Of a DNA stretch of 64,000 nt, positions 23,780 to 33,544 are shown piece after piece. The stretch is from positions 26,660-90,659 of the forward strand of contig JNVV01000005.1 of the NCBI GenBank assembly GCA_000733355.1, given 5' to 3'. Numbering within the stretch: position 1 is the stretch's first letter; each line of letters starts with the position of its first letter. Under the pieces are notes generated by a model. The model made no database searches. It saw nothing but the letters and a program-made list of their open reading frames with translations, and was not told the origin of the DNA. Both the position numbers and the translations under genes were made by a program. The DNA is from Falciphora oryzae. Its lineage: Eukaryota > Ascomycota > Sordariomycetes > Magnaporthales > Magnaporthaceae.

Positions 23780-24729
23780 ATGCTTCACCACACCGGATTC
23801 GTCCTCTCCTTCCTGGCCGCGCTCGCTTGCGCCGGCCAGGCACCGGACCGCAGCGGCGAGGGGCTGAAGGTCATTTTCGAGGACAGGTTCCCGGGCGCGC
23901 CCGGGTCCGCCCCCAACGCCGGGGCCTGGACCATGATCGACGGCGGCAGGGTCACCAACAACGAGCACCAGAGGTACGCGGCCGACAACAAGAACATGCA
24001 GATCTCGGGTGGCGGCACGCTCCAGATCGTGCCCAACAAGGACGCGAGCGGCAAGTGGACGTCGGGCCGCATCGAGACCAAGGGCTCCTGGGAGGCGCCC
24101 GTGGGCGGCATGCTCCACATCGAGGGCGCCATCCGGTTCGGCTGGAACCCCAAGACCGGCAAGCGCGGCATCTGGCCGGCCTTCTGGGCCATGGGCGACT
24201 CGATCCACCACGGCACCCCCTGGCCGCAGTGCGGGGAGCTCGACATCATGGAGCAGCTCAACGGCGACCCCGTGGCGTACGCGACCGTGCACTGCGGCGT
24301 CGTCCCCGGCGGCCCGTGCGACGAGATGAACGGCATCCAGGCCACCACGCCCATCGCGGACGACGGCTTCCACACGTGGGCTGTCCGCATCGATCGCCGC
24401 AGCGAGGACTGGAGGCAGCAGGTCATTACCTGGACCAAGGACGGCCAGGTCTTCCACACCGTCACCGGCGCCAGGATCAACGACCAGGCTGTCTGGAGCA
24501 CGCTCGCTCACAGCCCTATGTTCATCCTCCTGAACGTTGCCGTCGGCGGTGACTGTACGTTTGATACCCTGCTTCTTCCCTGTCCTGTTCTCTGGACGAC
24601 GAAGCATCCAACCTTGCAAACGCTAACATTACTTGCTTCTTTATAGGGCCCGGTCCTCCGGATGACCAGACCATGGGTGGATATGGTTCCATGATGGAGG
24701 TTGAGTACGTCGCAGTGTACTCTACGTAG
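23780..24729 (+). CDS. Secreted glycoside hydrolase family 16 (beta-glucanase-like)
   Basis: A single-domain GH16 enzyme, probably an endo-acting beta-1,3(4)-glucanase that works outside the cell or in the wall. Two exons, 23780-24554 and 24647-24729, give 285 residues. A signal peptide (residues ~1-18, hydrophobic core VLSFLAALACA) precedes the beta-jelly-roll domain. The catalytic signature GELDIMEQL supplies E153 (nucleophile), D155 and E158 (acid/base) in the ExDxxE spacing used by bacterial-type laminarinases and lichenases. Upstream WPAFWAMG is the usual substrate-cleft strand, and the last exon begins at the GGDWPGPPDD motif and ends in the terminal strand MEVEYVAVYS. No CBM, GPI signal or membrane anchor is seen. 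The exact glucan substrate cannot be read from sequence. Confidence 0.93.
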
Positions 24730-25877
24730 GCTAGTAGAGAGAAAAAGAAATGAAAGAAATGAACGCCTTTATGATCATCCTCTGCCTACATCAGCTGGCT
24801 ACCTTTGCTCGTCCACGTGTCAACCATGCAGTCAGTGCGTGCGTAGTATGTTGCTCTGCCAGTAAGGACCCTACGACTGGCAGCGAGCCCCGAGATGTGT
24901 CTCGCCAGCGGAACCAAGCAGGCTGCGAAACCCCTGTTCAGCAGTAGACGTGGAGGGCGGGTGTGACGTGCTGTTGTGTCGACTTGGCCAAAGTACAGTA
25001 CCGGCGCGAACTCAAGTTACATCATGCTCTCCAACATTGCCGCAGTTAATGAACATCATCTTGGCATCAAACTCCCGGTTGCCAACTTTCAGGTTCATCA
25101 CTCTATGGAATTGTGCAAAGAATGTTGCTAGACGTGATTGGTGTGGCTAACCGCTGTTATTTGCAATCGAACCGCCAAGCGCGGCCTTCTGTAACCGCCC
25201 ACCCATTGCTTCCCGTCCTCCTCGGCCTTGGTTTGCTTCGGTATTCCTTTTTACCTTCTTAGCCTCGATTTTCCTCTGAATTTCGTTTTTTTTTTCTCTC
25301 TCCTTCGCCCAAAGTTGTTCTGTGTTATCTCCAACAATGCAGCGCCACTATCTCGGCAGTAAATATAAGTATAGGCTCTCCATAACGCTCCGATATCCCC
25401 AGGACTGCTGCGTGACATAGGGGCTCGCCCTAGCCAGTTTTGTCTTGTCTTCTGTGCCTCCTCCCTGCTCAGACTCGCCGATAAAAAAATGGATCCGGAA
25501 ATAGCGTAAGGGCCCAATGTGCGCATTGCCTTGGCGGAGGTTTCGAAGTTGGAGACGAGACCAACGTGAGCTTTCTTTTCCCTTTTCTGCTTAGCACCGA
25601 AGCTCGATTCCCGCTGTCTCGGGTGGATTTCGTAGGGTTAGTAGATAAAAGGCAAGGAAAAGAAAGAAGTGGAAGAAGAAAAAGAAGAGAAGAAAAGCAT
25701 GAAATCGTTTGAGGTCAGTAGAAGGAATAGGGATATTGTTGAGATCAGAGGCTTTCTGAGCGAACAAAGCCCTGGCAGCGTTCTGCACGCGTGATGGCAA
25801 CTTGCAAGTGTCAATGCGACCTGGCGTATCTTGTGTGATGTGTTCCCAATCGAGAGAAAACTGGTGTGTCCCATGGT
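24730..25877. other. Intergenic between convergent genes, no gene recognised
   Basis: 1.1 kb between the 3' ends of the GH16 gene (plus) and the unknown basic protein gene (minus). No credible coding frame was found. The stretch includes a purine-rich segment near 25640-25700. Confidence 0.55.
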
Positions 25878-27218
25878 TCACAGAGCGTTGACGGCGAAAA
25901 ACTCGCCGAGTGGGCAAAGACCGTCGACGGCCCAAAAGTCGCCGAGCGGAGTGGTGAGTGTGATCAAGGGCTTGTGGATGGGATACACGAAGGCGTTAGG
26001 GTCGTCAAGATCAGCGTAGAGAAGAGTGTTCAGTCTGGCGGACTCGGCCAGGTTAGCCAGCGTCTCGTCGGATGCATCCTGATGCTCGTCGGCCTCGAAA
26101 ATGGCTCTGAAGGAGTCAGCAAAGAACTCGGGCGTTTGGAGATCATCTGCGGTTGCCAGAGGACCATCAGGGACGTATTTATTGTCTCCGGAGAAGGCAG
26201 CAGAGTTGCGGATATCGGTAAGCAGCCCGACTTCGCCCTTTGGGACAACCTCCAGACTGGCAAGCAAGTTGAGAGGGTCGGGCGATGCCACGGCAGCTCC
26301 CGCAGGAACATCGGCAGCAGCATCGAGCGGAACAGAAGTAGGATCGGGAGCGCGAGGGGAAGTTGTGGCGGTAGGCGATACCGCAACCACACGCTTCTGC
26401 TTGGCACGGCGACCCTTGGTCGCCTCGCCGCTCTTTTTGACCAACGCTCGCTTGGGGCCGGCGGCACGATCGCTTGAGCGGGCCACCGTAAATCCAGCTT
26501 TGGCATCGGGTGTGGGATTCGCGCCGGGGGCCCTGACCGCGGGGGCCTTGAACGCAAGGATGGACTCGGGCGTGCGCGCAAGGCCGGTGCCTGTGGCCGT
26601 CTTGGGGACGTGCTGAGCCTTCCTAGAGGCGACAGAGGTCGTGTCCTTGTGCTGAAAGGACGGAAGGTCTCCCCAGCGCACCTGCTTCACGGGAATAGGG
26701 GTGCCTCTGTCCGCACCCGCCGGCGCTATCTTCCTGTACTTCGTCGCTGGGCCGGCGGTGCAGGAAGGCTCTGGACGCTTTGCGACCCTGTTGGGATGGT
26801 CTTTGGGTGGCCGCTTGGCCACATCTTTAACGGAATCGCAACAGGAATCGCACTTCTTGCTTTTGACGAGGGGAGCCACGACCCGGATGGGCTTGGGCGG
26901 TAGCGAGTGTGGTTTTCCGGGTTTTCTGGCATTCTATGTCTCGTATAGTCAGAATTGAGTGGCTTTCTTTTTTCTTCCCTTATGTCTACGTATCCGGTCC
27001 TAACTTACCATGTCTCCGTCGGTTGTCTGGGAGGTGAGTGTCGCGGTTAGCTGTGGTAGTGGTAGTTTTGCTCTGAGTGACTGAGGCACGCGGGGAAAAG
27101 ATAGAGGAAGTGGAAGGCATGGAACCTCAAGCTGGGAACAAAGTGGGAAACCTACCCGTTGAGGTTGAGGGGTCGCTGGCGTGGTGGGAGTCTTGGGTCT
27201 GATGACTTTGTCTGCCAT
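25878..27218 (-). CDS. Basic, probably disordered protein of unknown function
   Basis: Not recognised. The main exon (26933-25878) is a clean 352-codon frame. It can be joined in phase to two small upstream exons, 27218-27156 and 27026-27009, using GTAGGT and GTAAGT donors, to start at ATG 27218 and give 378 residues. Residues ~1-240 are rich in Lys, Arg, Pro and Ala, with a small KKCDSCCDS cysteine cluster and several KR/KK patches (including KGRRAKQKR), which suggests a nuclear protein. The C-terminal ~100 residues are acidic and more ordered-looking, containing repeated Leu/Phe/Asp helices (FFADSFRAIFEADE, LNTLLYADLDDPNAF). The 18-nt middle exon is inferred from phase alone and is the least certain part. 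Confidence 0.6.
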
Positions 27219-28226
27219 CAACACTCCGTTAAAAGAGACTTTCTGTGAGGTATCGGGTTAGAGCCCAGACAAGAACAGTGTACTCCTGTCTGTTGCAGGA
27301 AGAATATACCAGTCTCTTGACTCCATTGCACTTATCCATCGAGAGATATTGCGCTGCTCTGTCGGTGCAATAGTGTCAAAGAGCAGGGCTGGCTCGGCGG
27401 CGGGATGACGATCGTTTGCGTAGGAAGTCACCTAGATGGGACGAAAGAAAACTGTGAAGAGGACTTCGAGAAATGCAAAATTACGATTTGTGTCCCAGTA
27501 TTTATGACTGGGCTGGTGCTGCCGTGCCTCAGGCTCTGGACACCCAGGGCTGTCACTTGCTCGCACCTGCCAATAGCACGGAAGCGGCCGGAGGAAGAGA
27601 GATTCTCCGAAGGCTGGAAGAGGGTTTTCCAGAGACTACGCGGTTCTGACCTGCCTGGCGCCCCTGGTTAGGTAAGGTGCCCTAGCTGCCTACCTATTCT
27701 ACATATTCTGCTGAATGGCGGAGATCAGACAGACGGGAAGTTAACAGAAAAAGCGGCGAGACACAAAGGGACAACGATAGCCGATTTCCACGTCATTAAA
27801 CCAACTGCCATGCTGGCGGGTTAAGGAAGTATCGTTGCCCTCGCGTGGAGTATTGGAGGGGGATAACCCGATTTCACTAGATAGCAAGCAGGCTAGCAAA
27901 GCCCGGAGAACACAGGGAAACACAACACGTCTTAGTCAAGAGAGGCATACGAATTCGTCAAGTGCTGTCTATGAAGTTCGCAGAGGAATCGGCATCGTAT
28001 AAGGCAGTTCCCCGAGAACCCCCCTTTCCTCGGGGTTCGTGTGCAGGTAGAATTACATGCATGGTGTTGTGTTGGTGGTACAGCGCCCATAGGGGCGGCG
28101 GACGAGTCTCGAGGGCTCTGTTCCTCCCCGGATGCCCGAAGGAGTATATGATTTGATTCCCTTGGCGTGATTGTGTCGTTTTTTGTTGCCTCCGGCTTTT
28201 GGCGTGCCGCTTTTCCGGGGTCACGC
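27219..28226. other. Intergenic, no gene recognised
   Basis: 1.0 kb between two minus-strand genes. It includes the probable promoter of the basic-protein gene just above 27219 and the 3' region of the Tom6-like gene below 28227. No supported frame. Confidence 0.55.
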
Positions 28227-28512
28227 TCAGGCATACGGCAGGAAGATCTCGGCCCAGGAGCTCGACAGGATCGCAACTCCAACCTAGCGCGTCCAGAAGA
28301 GCTGAGGTCAGCGGCATATACAGATAGGGATAGAGACCTGATTAAGCTGGTCAACAAAAGTTCCAACGCACGCCAAAGGCAGCAACGCTGCGGACGACAG
28401 AGGCATGCTCGGGCGCAGTCAAGGCATCGTAGGCGGCGCCAACGTAGCCCCTCTGCTGCGGCTTCGGTTGACCGCGGCGAGGGACCTGAACGCGAACACC
28501 CTTGGGAGGCAT
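28227..28512 (-). CDS. Small mitochondrial outer-membrane protein, Tom6-like
   Basis: A 65-residue protein made of exons 28512-28372 and 28283-28227, separated by an 88-nt intron (donor GTGCGT, acceptor GCTAG). It starts MPPK, has a basic Arg/Gln/Pro-rich N-terminus, and then TAPEHASVVRSVAAFG. A single hydrophobic tail segment (GVGVAILSSSWAEIFLP) ends two residues before the stop. This layout, a short cytosolic basic part plus one C-terminal membrane span, matches the fungal Tom6 family, which stabilises the TOM import pore in the mitochondrial outer membrane. The assignment comes from recalled family pattern, not a search. Another small TOM subunit is the main alternative. Too short and too spliced for a simple frame scan. 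Confidence 0.65.
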
Positions 28513-29078
28513 GTTGTCTGTAGGTAGGCGGGCGCTTGGCAACGACGGCGTGAGAAGTTGGACAGCGGTCGTTGGTTTGTTTTGCGGCAGGTCGGCGGTC
28601 GAATTGGTCGAGATGGTTGGTCGTCGCCAGCAAAAAATTCGTCGCGATGCTTGCTATTTGGGCGTTCCAATCCACCAAAATGGCTGATGGGGATCACCCG
28701 CGGCGCTTTTTGTTATCTTATCGTTGTTGAGAGCGGCTGAACCATACTGAGAGTAGTAAAGTGGGATCCGTTTAGTGTGGGGCTATCGTGCGAATGGCTT
28801 GTCCGGTGACATCAGCGGGAAGTGAGAAAGCTCACTCCGGTGTGCCTCCTTATTGATGACTGAGCCACCAGCCAACGACCGCCGGATTGGGATTCTTTGG
28901 AAGCTGAAATACTACGCATTCACTGAACCTCGCCGTCGCCGAACAGAAAATAACAAATTCCTACAGAAGCCATACTTAAAAAACCAATACCTGCTGCGAG
29001 TCGCCTCTTCTCGGTATCATTTGTCTACCAGCCTACTTGCGCGTGTCTTTGCATACCCTGGCCAGGTCTACCGCCGCA
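28513..29078. other. Divergent promoter region
   Basis: 566 bp between the Tom6-like gene (minus) and the gene starting at 29079 (plus). No coding frame supported. An acceptor-like CTACCTACAG lies just upstream of the Tom6-like ATG on its strand, so a 5'-UTR intron is possible. Confidence 0.5.
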
Positions 29079-29912
29079 ATGGCGGAGAATCAGCAGGCAA
29101 GCGGCCATGGGCCCGGCGGCTTCTTCCCTCCAGGAACTCTCCCTTCACCTGCCCCCAGCAACTTATCTTCGGCGTCCGTGGCGGGGCTGCCTCATCCACG
29201 CACAACCCCCCTCCGCCCGGGGTCGATCAAGGAGGATAATGTCAGGAGGTTTGTCGAGCGTCAGCTGCTCAGCATAAGTGCCCGAGCCTTGAAGAAGTCG
29301 GCCTCCGAGGAGCCAGGGATCGTCCCCGGGTTCCGGTCTATGGGCGAGTTATGCAAAGAACTGGACGTCATCATCAACCTTCTCTGGCAGACCGGCACCC
29401 CGAGCCTCCAGGTCCCATACTTCTTGAATATTGCGAACGAGCTCACCGACTGGCTGGAGTCTCTCGCGCCAACTCTGGCTCCAACGTTCTCCACCCTGTA
29501 CAAACTGGACCACTGCTTCGCCAGCTTGCTGGAGGGACAGGACGTCCTGACTGGAGAGGCGCTCCCCGGATTCGAGTACGGCCCAGCCATGAGCCGCACC
29601 GACATGGTCAGGTGCAGGAGTCTGGCCGAGCAGACACGGGTGCAGATGGTAGACGTCATGAGGCGAGCCTCTCAGCCAGGGGAAGAAAAGGAGGAGGAGG
29701 AAGGGGGCACGACTTCGGTCGACGACACAGAGACAACAGACGGCGACACCACAATGGACGACGGGGATAACAAAAAGTCTTGGAAGGAGATTCTGAGCGA
29801 GGAAGACGATGACGACGAGCTCCAGATGGATGTGGCCCGTGTCTATGAGAAGACTCTAGTCCGGCTGGGGGCGGAACTTGGCGACGGCCCGGCCATTGGT
29901 ATCATCGTCTGA
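29079..29912 (+). CDS. Conserved-looking protein of unknown function
   Basis: An intronless 277-codon frame starting at the first ATG in a typical context (GCAATGG). The function is not recognised. Residues ~50-195 look like one compact, mostly helical domain: FVERQLLSISARALKKS, GFRSMGELCKELDVIINLLW, SLQVPYFLNIANELTDWL, then a LDHCFASLLEG segment and SRTDMVRCRSLAEQTR. The last ~75 residues are strongly acidic and low-complexity (EEKEEEEGG, EEDDDDE) with a short return to order at the end. The N-terminus is Pro/Ser-rich. The composition and codon choice are those of a real gene. A nuclear or chromatin role is only a guess from the acidic tail. Confidence 0.82.
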   Translation: MAENQQASGHGPGGFFPPGTLPSPAPSNLSSASVAGLPHPRTTPLRPGSIKEDNVRRFVERQLLSISARALKKSASEEPGIVPGFRSMGELCKELDVIINLLWQTGTPSLQVPYFLNIANELTDWLESLAPTLAPTFSTLYKLDHCFASLLEGQDVLTGEALPGFEYGPAMSRTDMVRCRSLAEQTRVQMVDVMRRASQPGEEKEEEEGGTTSVDDTETTDGDTTMDDGDNKKSWKEILSEEDDDDELQMDVARVYEKTLVRLGAELGDGPAIGIIV

Positions 29913-31106
29913 GAGCGTAATGCGTCTGGTATCTCTCCCTCCCGTCTACTACCCGAGCGCGCGATGCGCTCTTTACCGTATCTTACGGTGCACTCCTCGA
30001 GATAACATAGCGAGCTTGGCATACGGTAAGTAATACTGGCCCAGGAGATTAGCACACTTCTAGAAGCTCAGGGGTGCCAAGCCTGCCTTCCCCTGGCTGC
30101 CTGAAAATTTGCCCGCTAATCAGCGTTGCGCGTAGAAAAGGCCGATAGTCACGCTAGATTCTCGGGCATCGGTCCTGCGGGGCCCTGTCGTGTATCAAGT
30201 TCCATAGTGTGAAGGAGAATGGCATAACGCAGAGGTCCTTGCCTTTGGGCAGCTGGTCTCTCCTTATTCGGTCTGCGGACTACAACGATCACGGAGATAT
30301 TCCTGAGAAGTCTCATAGGGAGGAGGCAAGATGGGCGCACGCGACCATCGCTCATCTAGCTGGTCTCAGCCCTCTCCTCGTACCTACCTCCCGGTGCCTG
30401 CACCAGCCCTTGCACACGACAGCGGCATTTTGGCACTCGGGGCATATTTGGACCTATCTTGTCTCTGCCATCAGATTCACCTCAGCTTGCCGGAGAGAAA
30501 TGTCATTTATTGTGGCTGCTGCAAGTTCTGCGCTGGCGACAATACTAACTGGTGGGGCCAACTCAAAGGGCGGAATGGGAGCGCCCAACGGGCACAATAC
30601 TAAGGGGGACAATACTAAAACCCGCGCCCCCGAATGCGTCGTTCATGACAACCCTTACTTTGTGAGTTGTGACGACTCTTGCATCTAATTGATATTATAC
30701 CTAGGTGCTTGTTTGGCCCCGGCTGCTCTTGTTTCTTTTTTCGGCACCGACGCAGGGCTGCAATCTCCCGACCCAGTCAAGAAGCACAATCGCAGCGCAG
30801 AGGTCATGGAGCCATTCCGAGATGTGATCAAAGACAATACTTGGTGGTGCAGTCGGATGAGGAAGCTGGGGGTAGCTTATCCCGTTCTCGGCCATCTGGG
30901 GCTCGCCCGTGGCTTCCGCCTCTTGGAACAAAAACGGCTCCCGTCCTTCAAACTCTAGATGACAGGTATAAGCCAGACAGAGTCCTCCCAAGTCTGAATT
31001 CCAGCGACAGAGACACTCGCTTTTCATCTTTTCTTGCCTTGGTACCGTCTCCATCATCGGTGTGAAGCGCCCCTAGTGGCTTCGCTGAACTCGTGCAGTC
31101 GACATC
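29913..31106. other. Intergenic, no gene recognised
   Basis: 1.2 kb between two plus-strand genes. The segment before 31107 contains the promoter of the pheromone receptor gene. Frames up to 159 codons lack motifs. Confidence 0.55.
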
Positions 31107-32397
31107 ATGGCCTCGAACTCGGGCGCTCTCATCGGCGGTGACCCGCGCATGCAGAGCATCAACATCACCGGCCCTGACGGCGAGCCCTTCCCCGTCCCGA
31201 TGGCCGAGATCAACAAGGCAAACCTGTACCTGGTCCGCGTCTCGACCGTCTACGCGAGCCAGATCGGCGCCTGCTTCATCATGCTGGCCGTCGTCCTGAC
31301 CATGACGCCGAAGCACCGGTTCGCCCGGATCCCGACCCTGATCAACATCTTCAACCTCGCCCTGGCCGTCGTGCGCCTGACGCTGCTCACCAACTACTTC
31401 AGCAGCAGCTGGGTCGAGATGTACACCTTCTACAGCGGCGACGTGCACTTCGTGACGGCCGACGACTGGCGCGTCAGCCTCGTCGCCACCGCCCTCTCGA
31501 TCCCACAGACGCTGCTGGTCCTGTCGGCACTGGTCGTGCAGGCCTGGTCCATGGTGCAGCTCTGGCCGCGCCTGTGGAAGTGGTCGGCCATTGCCGTCTC
31601 GGCACTCGTCTCGCTCGCGAGCTTTTGCTTCAAGTGCGCGTCCGTGTCCATCCAGATCAGGGTCATCATGGAGCCGTTCGACGTCACACCCCTCCTGTGG
31701 ATCCGCCTGACGGACGTCTCCCTGATCACGGCCGCCATCGCCTGGTTCTGCTTCCTCTTTAACGTCCGCCTGGTGATGCACATGTGGACGAACCGCAGCA
31801 TCCTCCCAACCACCAAGGGCCTCTCGTCAATGGACGTGCTCGTCATGGTCAACGGAATCCTCATGCTTATTCCTGGTAAGTGATGCTGCGATGCACCGGG
31901 GGAATAAAGAATAAGAGCAAAAACTAACCATTACCTGCTGCTCAGTCATCTTTACCGTCTTCCAGTTCGTCGATGTCGTGTTCCTCGAATCGGGATCTCT
32001 GGTCCTCACAACTGTGGTGCTCGCGCTGCCGTTCGCGGCCCTGGTGGCGCAGCGGCTCGCGGGCAGTCCGGCGTCGCAGCACCGCGGGTCCAGGGACACG
32101 GGCGAGAACACGCTCGGCAGCAAGAAGCGGTTCCTCGACGACTACTCGCACCACTCGACCACGGGCGGGCCCAGCAGCCGCCATCACCAGGGAGCCAAGC
32201 TCAGCACAAAGGTCGCCGCGGGACCCCACTCCCCCGGCGTCCCCACGAGGCAGCGCAGCGCCGACCCGATCGACCTGGAGCTGCAGAGGATCGACGACGA
32301 CGAGGATGGCAACAGCGGCGGCCAGTTCCGGGAGAAGGATGCGGCCGGAGGAGTCAGGGTGGACCGGTCCATCGAGCGTCGCGAGGAGCGCATCTAG
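31107..32397 (+). CDS. Ste2-type alpha-pheromone receptor (class D GPCR)
   Basis: A seven-pass plasma-membrane receptor for the alpha-factor-like peptide pheromone, signalling through a heterotrimeric G protein to the mating MAP kinase cascade (PRE-2 in Neurospora). Exons 31107-31875 and 31946-32397 with a 70-nt intron give 406 residues. Predicted membrane segments lie at about residues 46-67, 79-98, 124-150, 158-183, 195-222, 241-265 and 272-292. TM6 carries the functionally important Pro (ILMLIPVIF), and an NGxxxxxP pattern typical of Ste2 precedes it. The ~110-residue cytosolic tail is Ser/His/Arg-rich and acidic near its end, as expected for phosphorylation-driven desensitisation. The gene ends in TAG followed by 32 further in-frame sense codons. 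Confidence 0.93.
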
Positions 32398-33544
32398 GAG
32401 TGGCGCGACGACGTCGAGTGTATGGGCGAGGCCGTGGCGACTGCTGCTTGGCTGCAGCGTCCATCGTTTGTGACGGTTATCCAAGGGGGAAACTAATGAA
32501 CGACAGAAGGGCCTTGACAGCCGCATCCGGCACCTCGCCATGGAGCAGCTATTCTCTTTCTCTTGCCATTCTTTCCTCATTTCCCCTTTTTCTTTGCAAC
32601 AGAAGCCCGAGTTGATTGGAGGTCGTTTCCCGTTTCCGAGTCTAATCTTTTGTGAAGCAAAGATCTTTCGGGCTTCCGGGATCTTGCAAGTCTTCTGCAC
32701 CCGTCTTATTTCGCCACTTCTTTTTCTCTTCCGTCTTTCCACCTCCATGCCTACCTATTCAAGACCCAGTCGAAGTCCCTGCTGAACTCGGAAGGTTAGG
32801 TAGGTAGATATCGAGACAGACTCGTCAGCATTGGAATCTCCAACCTGGAGATCACAGGTACTTGCCTCGCTACCGCTCTCTATACTTGAATTCAAGGTCT
32901 CTGGTCCATTGCCGCCATGCTATGAGACACAAGTTCCTAGTGTTTCTTTTAGATGATTGCTGCTGGAACCCTCACTCCCGTTTCCCTTCAGGATTCTAGC
33001 AGCTGCGCGGATGGCCTCAGGCCGCATCATGCGCTTGGCTGCTCCTGCCCCATGTGCGCGCGCTTGCCTTGGTGATCCAGTTCACAGCTCGGCAGGTCCG
33101 CCAAAATCCGTGCATGCACGCACCCGCCATGCTAAAATGACCGCTCGCTCGCTTTCATGGGTGGTGCCTCCCCTGCTTTCGCCAGGTGGGCGTTTCCATT
33201 CTCGGTGCCAAGTTTCGAAGGCTGAGGATTCTCCCTGGCCAGTTTCCGTCCCAGCTGCCATGGAACGACTTCCCAGCCAAGCGACCCCTGGCACAGCCGC
33301 TTTGTTTCCTCGCATCATTCCCACACCTAAACCAGCTTTCGGGACCTCGTAGCTGTGCACCGCACCACTCGAGCAGCCCAAGTCTGATTCTCCATGTTCT
33401 TAATGATATAAATGTCCTCTTCAGTTGCACCGCCTGATCTTAAACAAGCAAAACAGCCCCTTATACTTTGCATCTTTCACTCATCATCCGTTCTCGTCTC
33501 CCCAGACACCGCCTCACAAGGCACGATAGCGCCCGAGAAGCCCC
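32398..33544. other. Intergenic, no gene recognised
   Basis: 1.1 kb containing the receptor 3' UTR and the promoter/leader of the gene at 33545. Short GGTAGGTAGGTAG-type repeats occur near 32795-32808. No supported coding frame. Confidence 0.55.

Noticed and set aside
23750..24619. 289-codon frame antisense to the GH16 gene
   Set aside because: It is a shadow produced by GC-rich third positions of the real gene. Its sequence is Val/Ala/Gly/Asp-rich low complexity.
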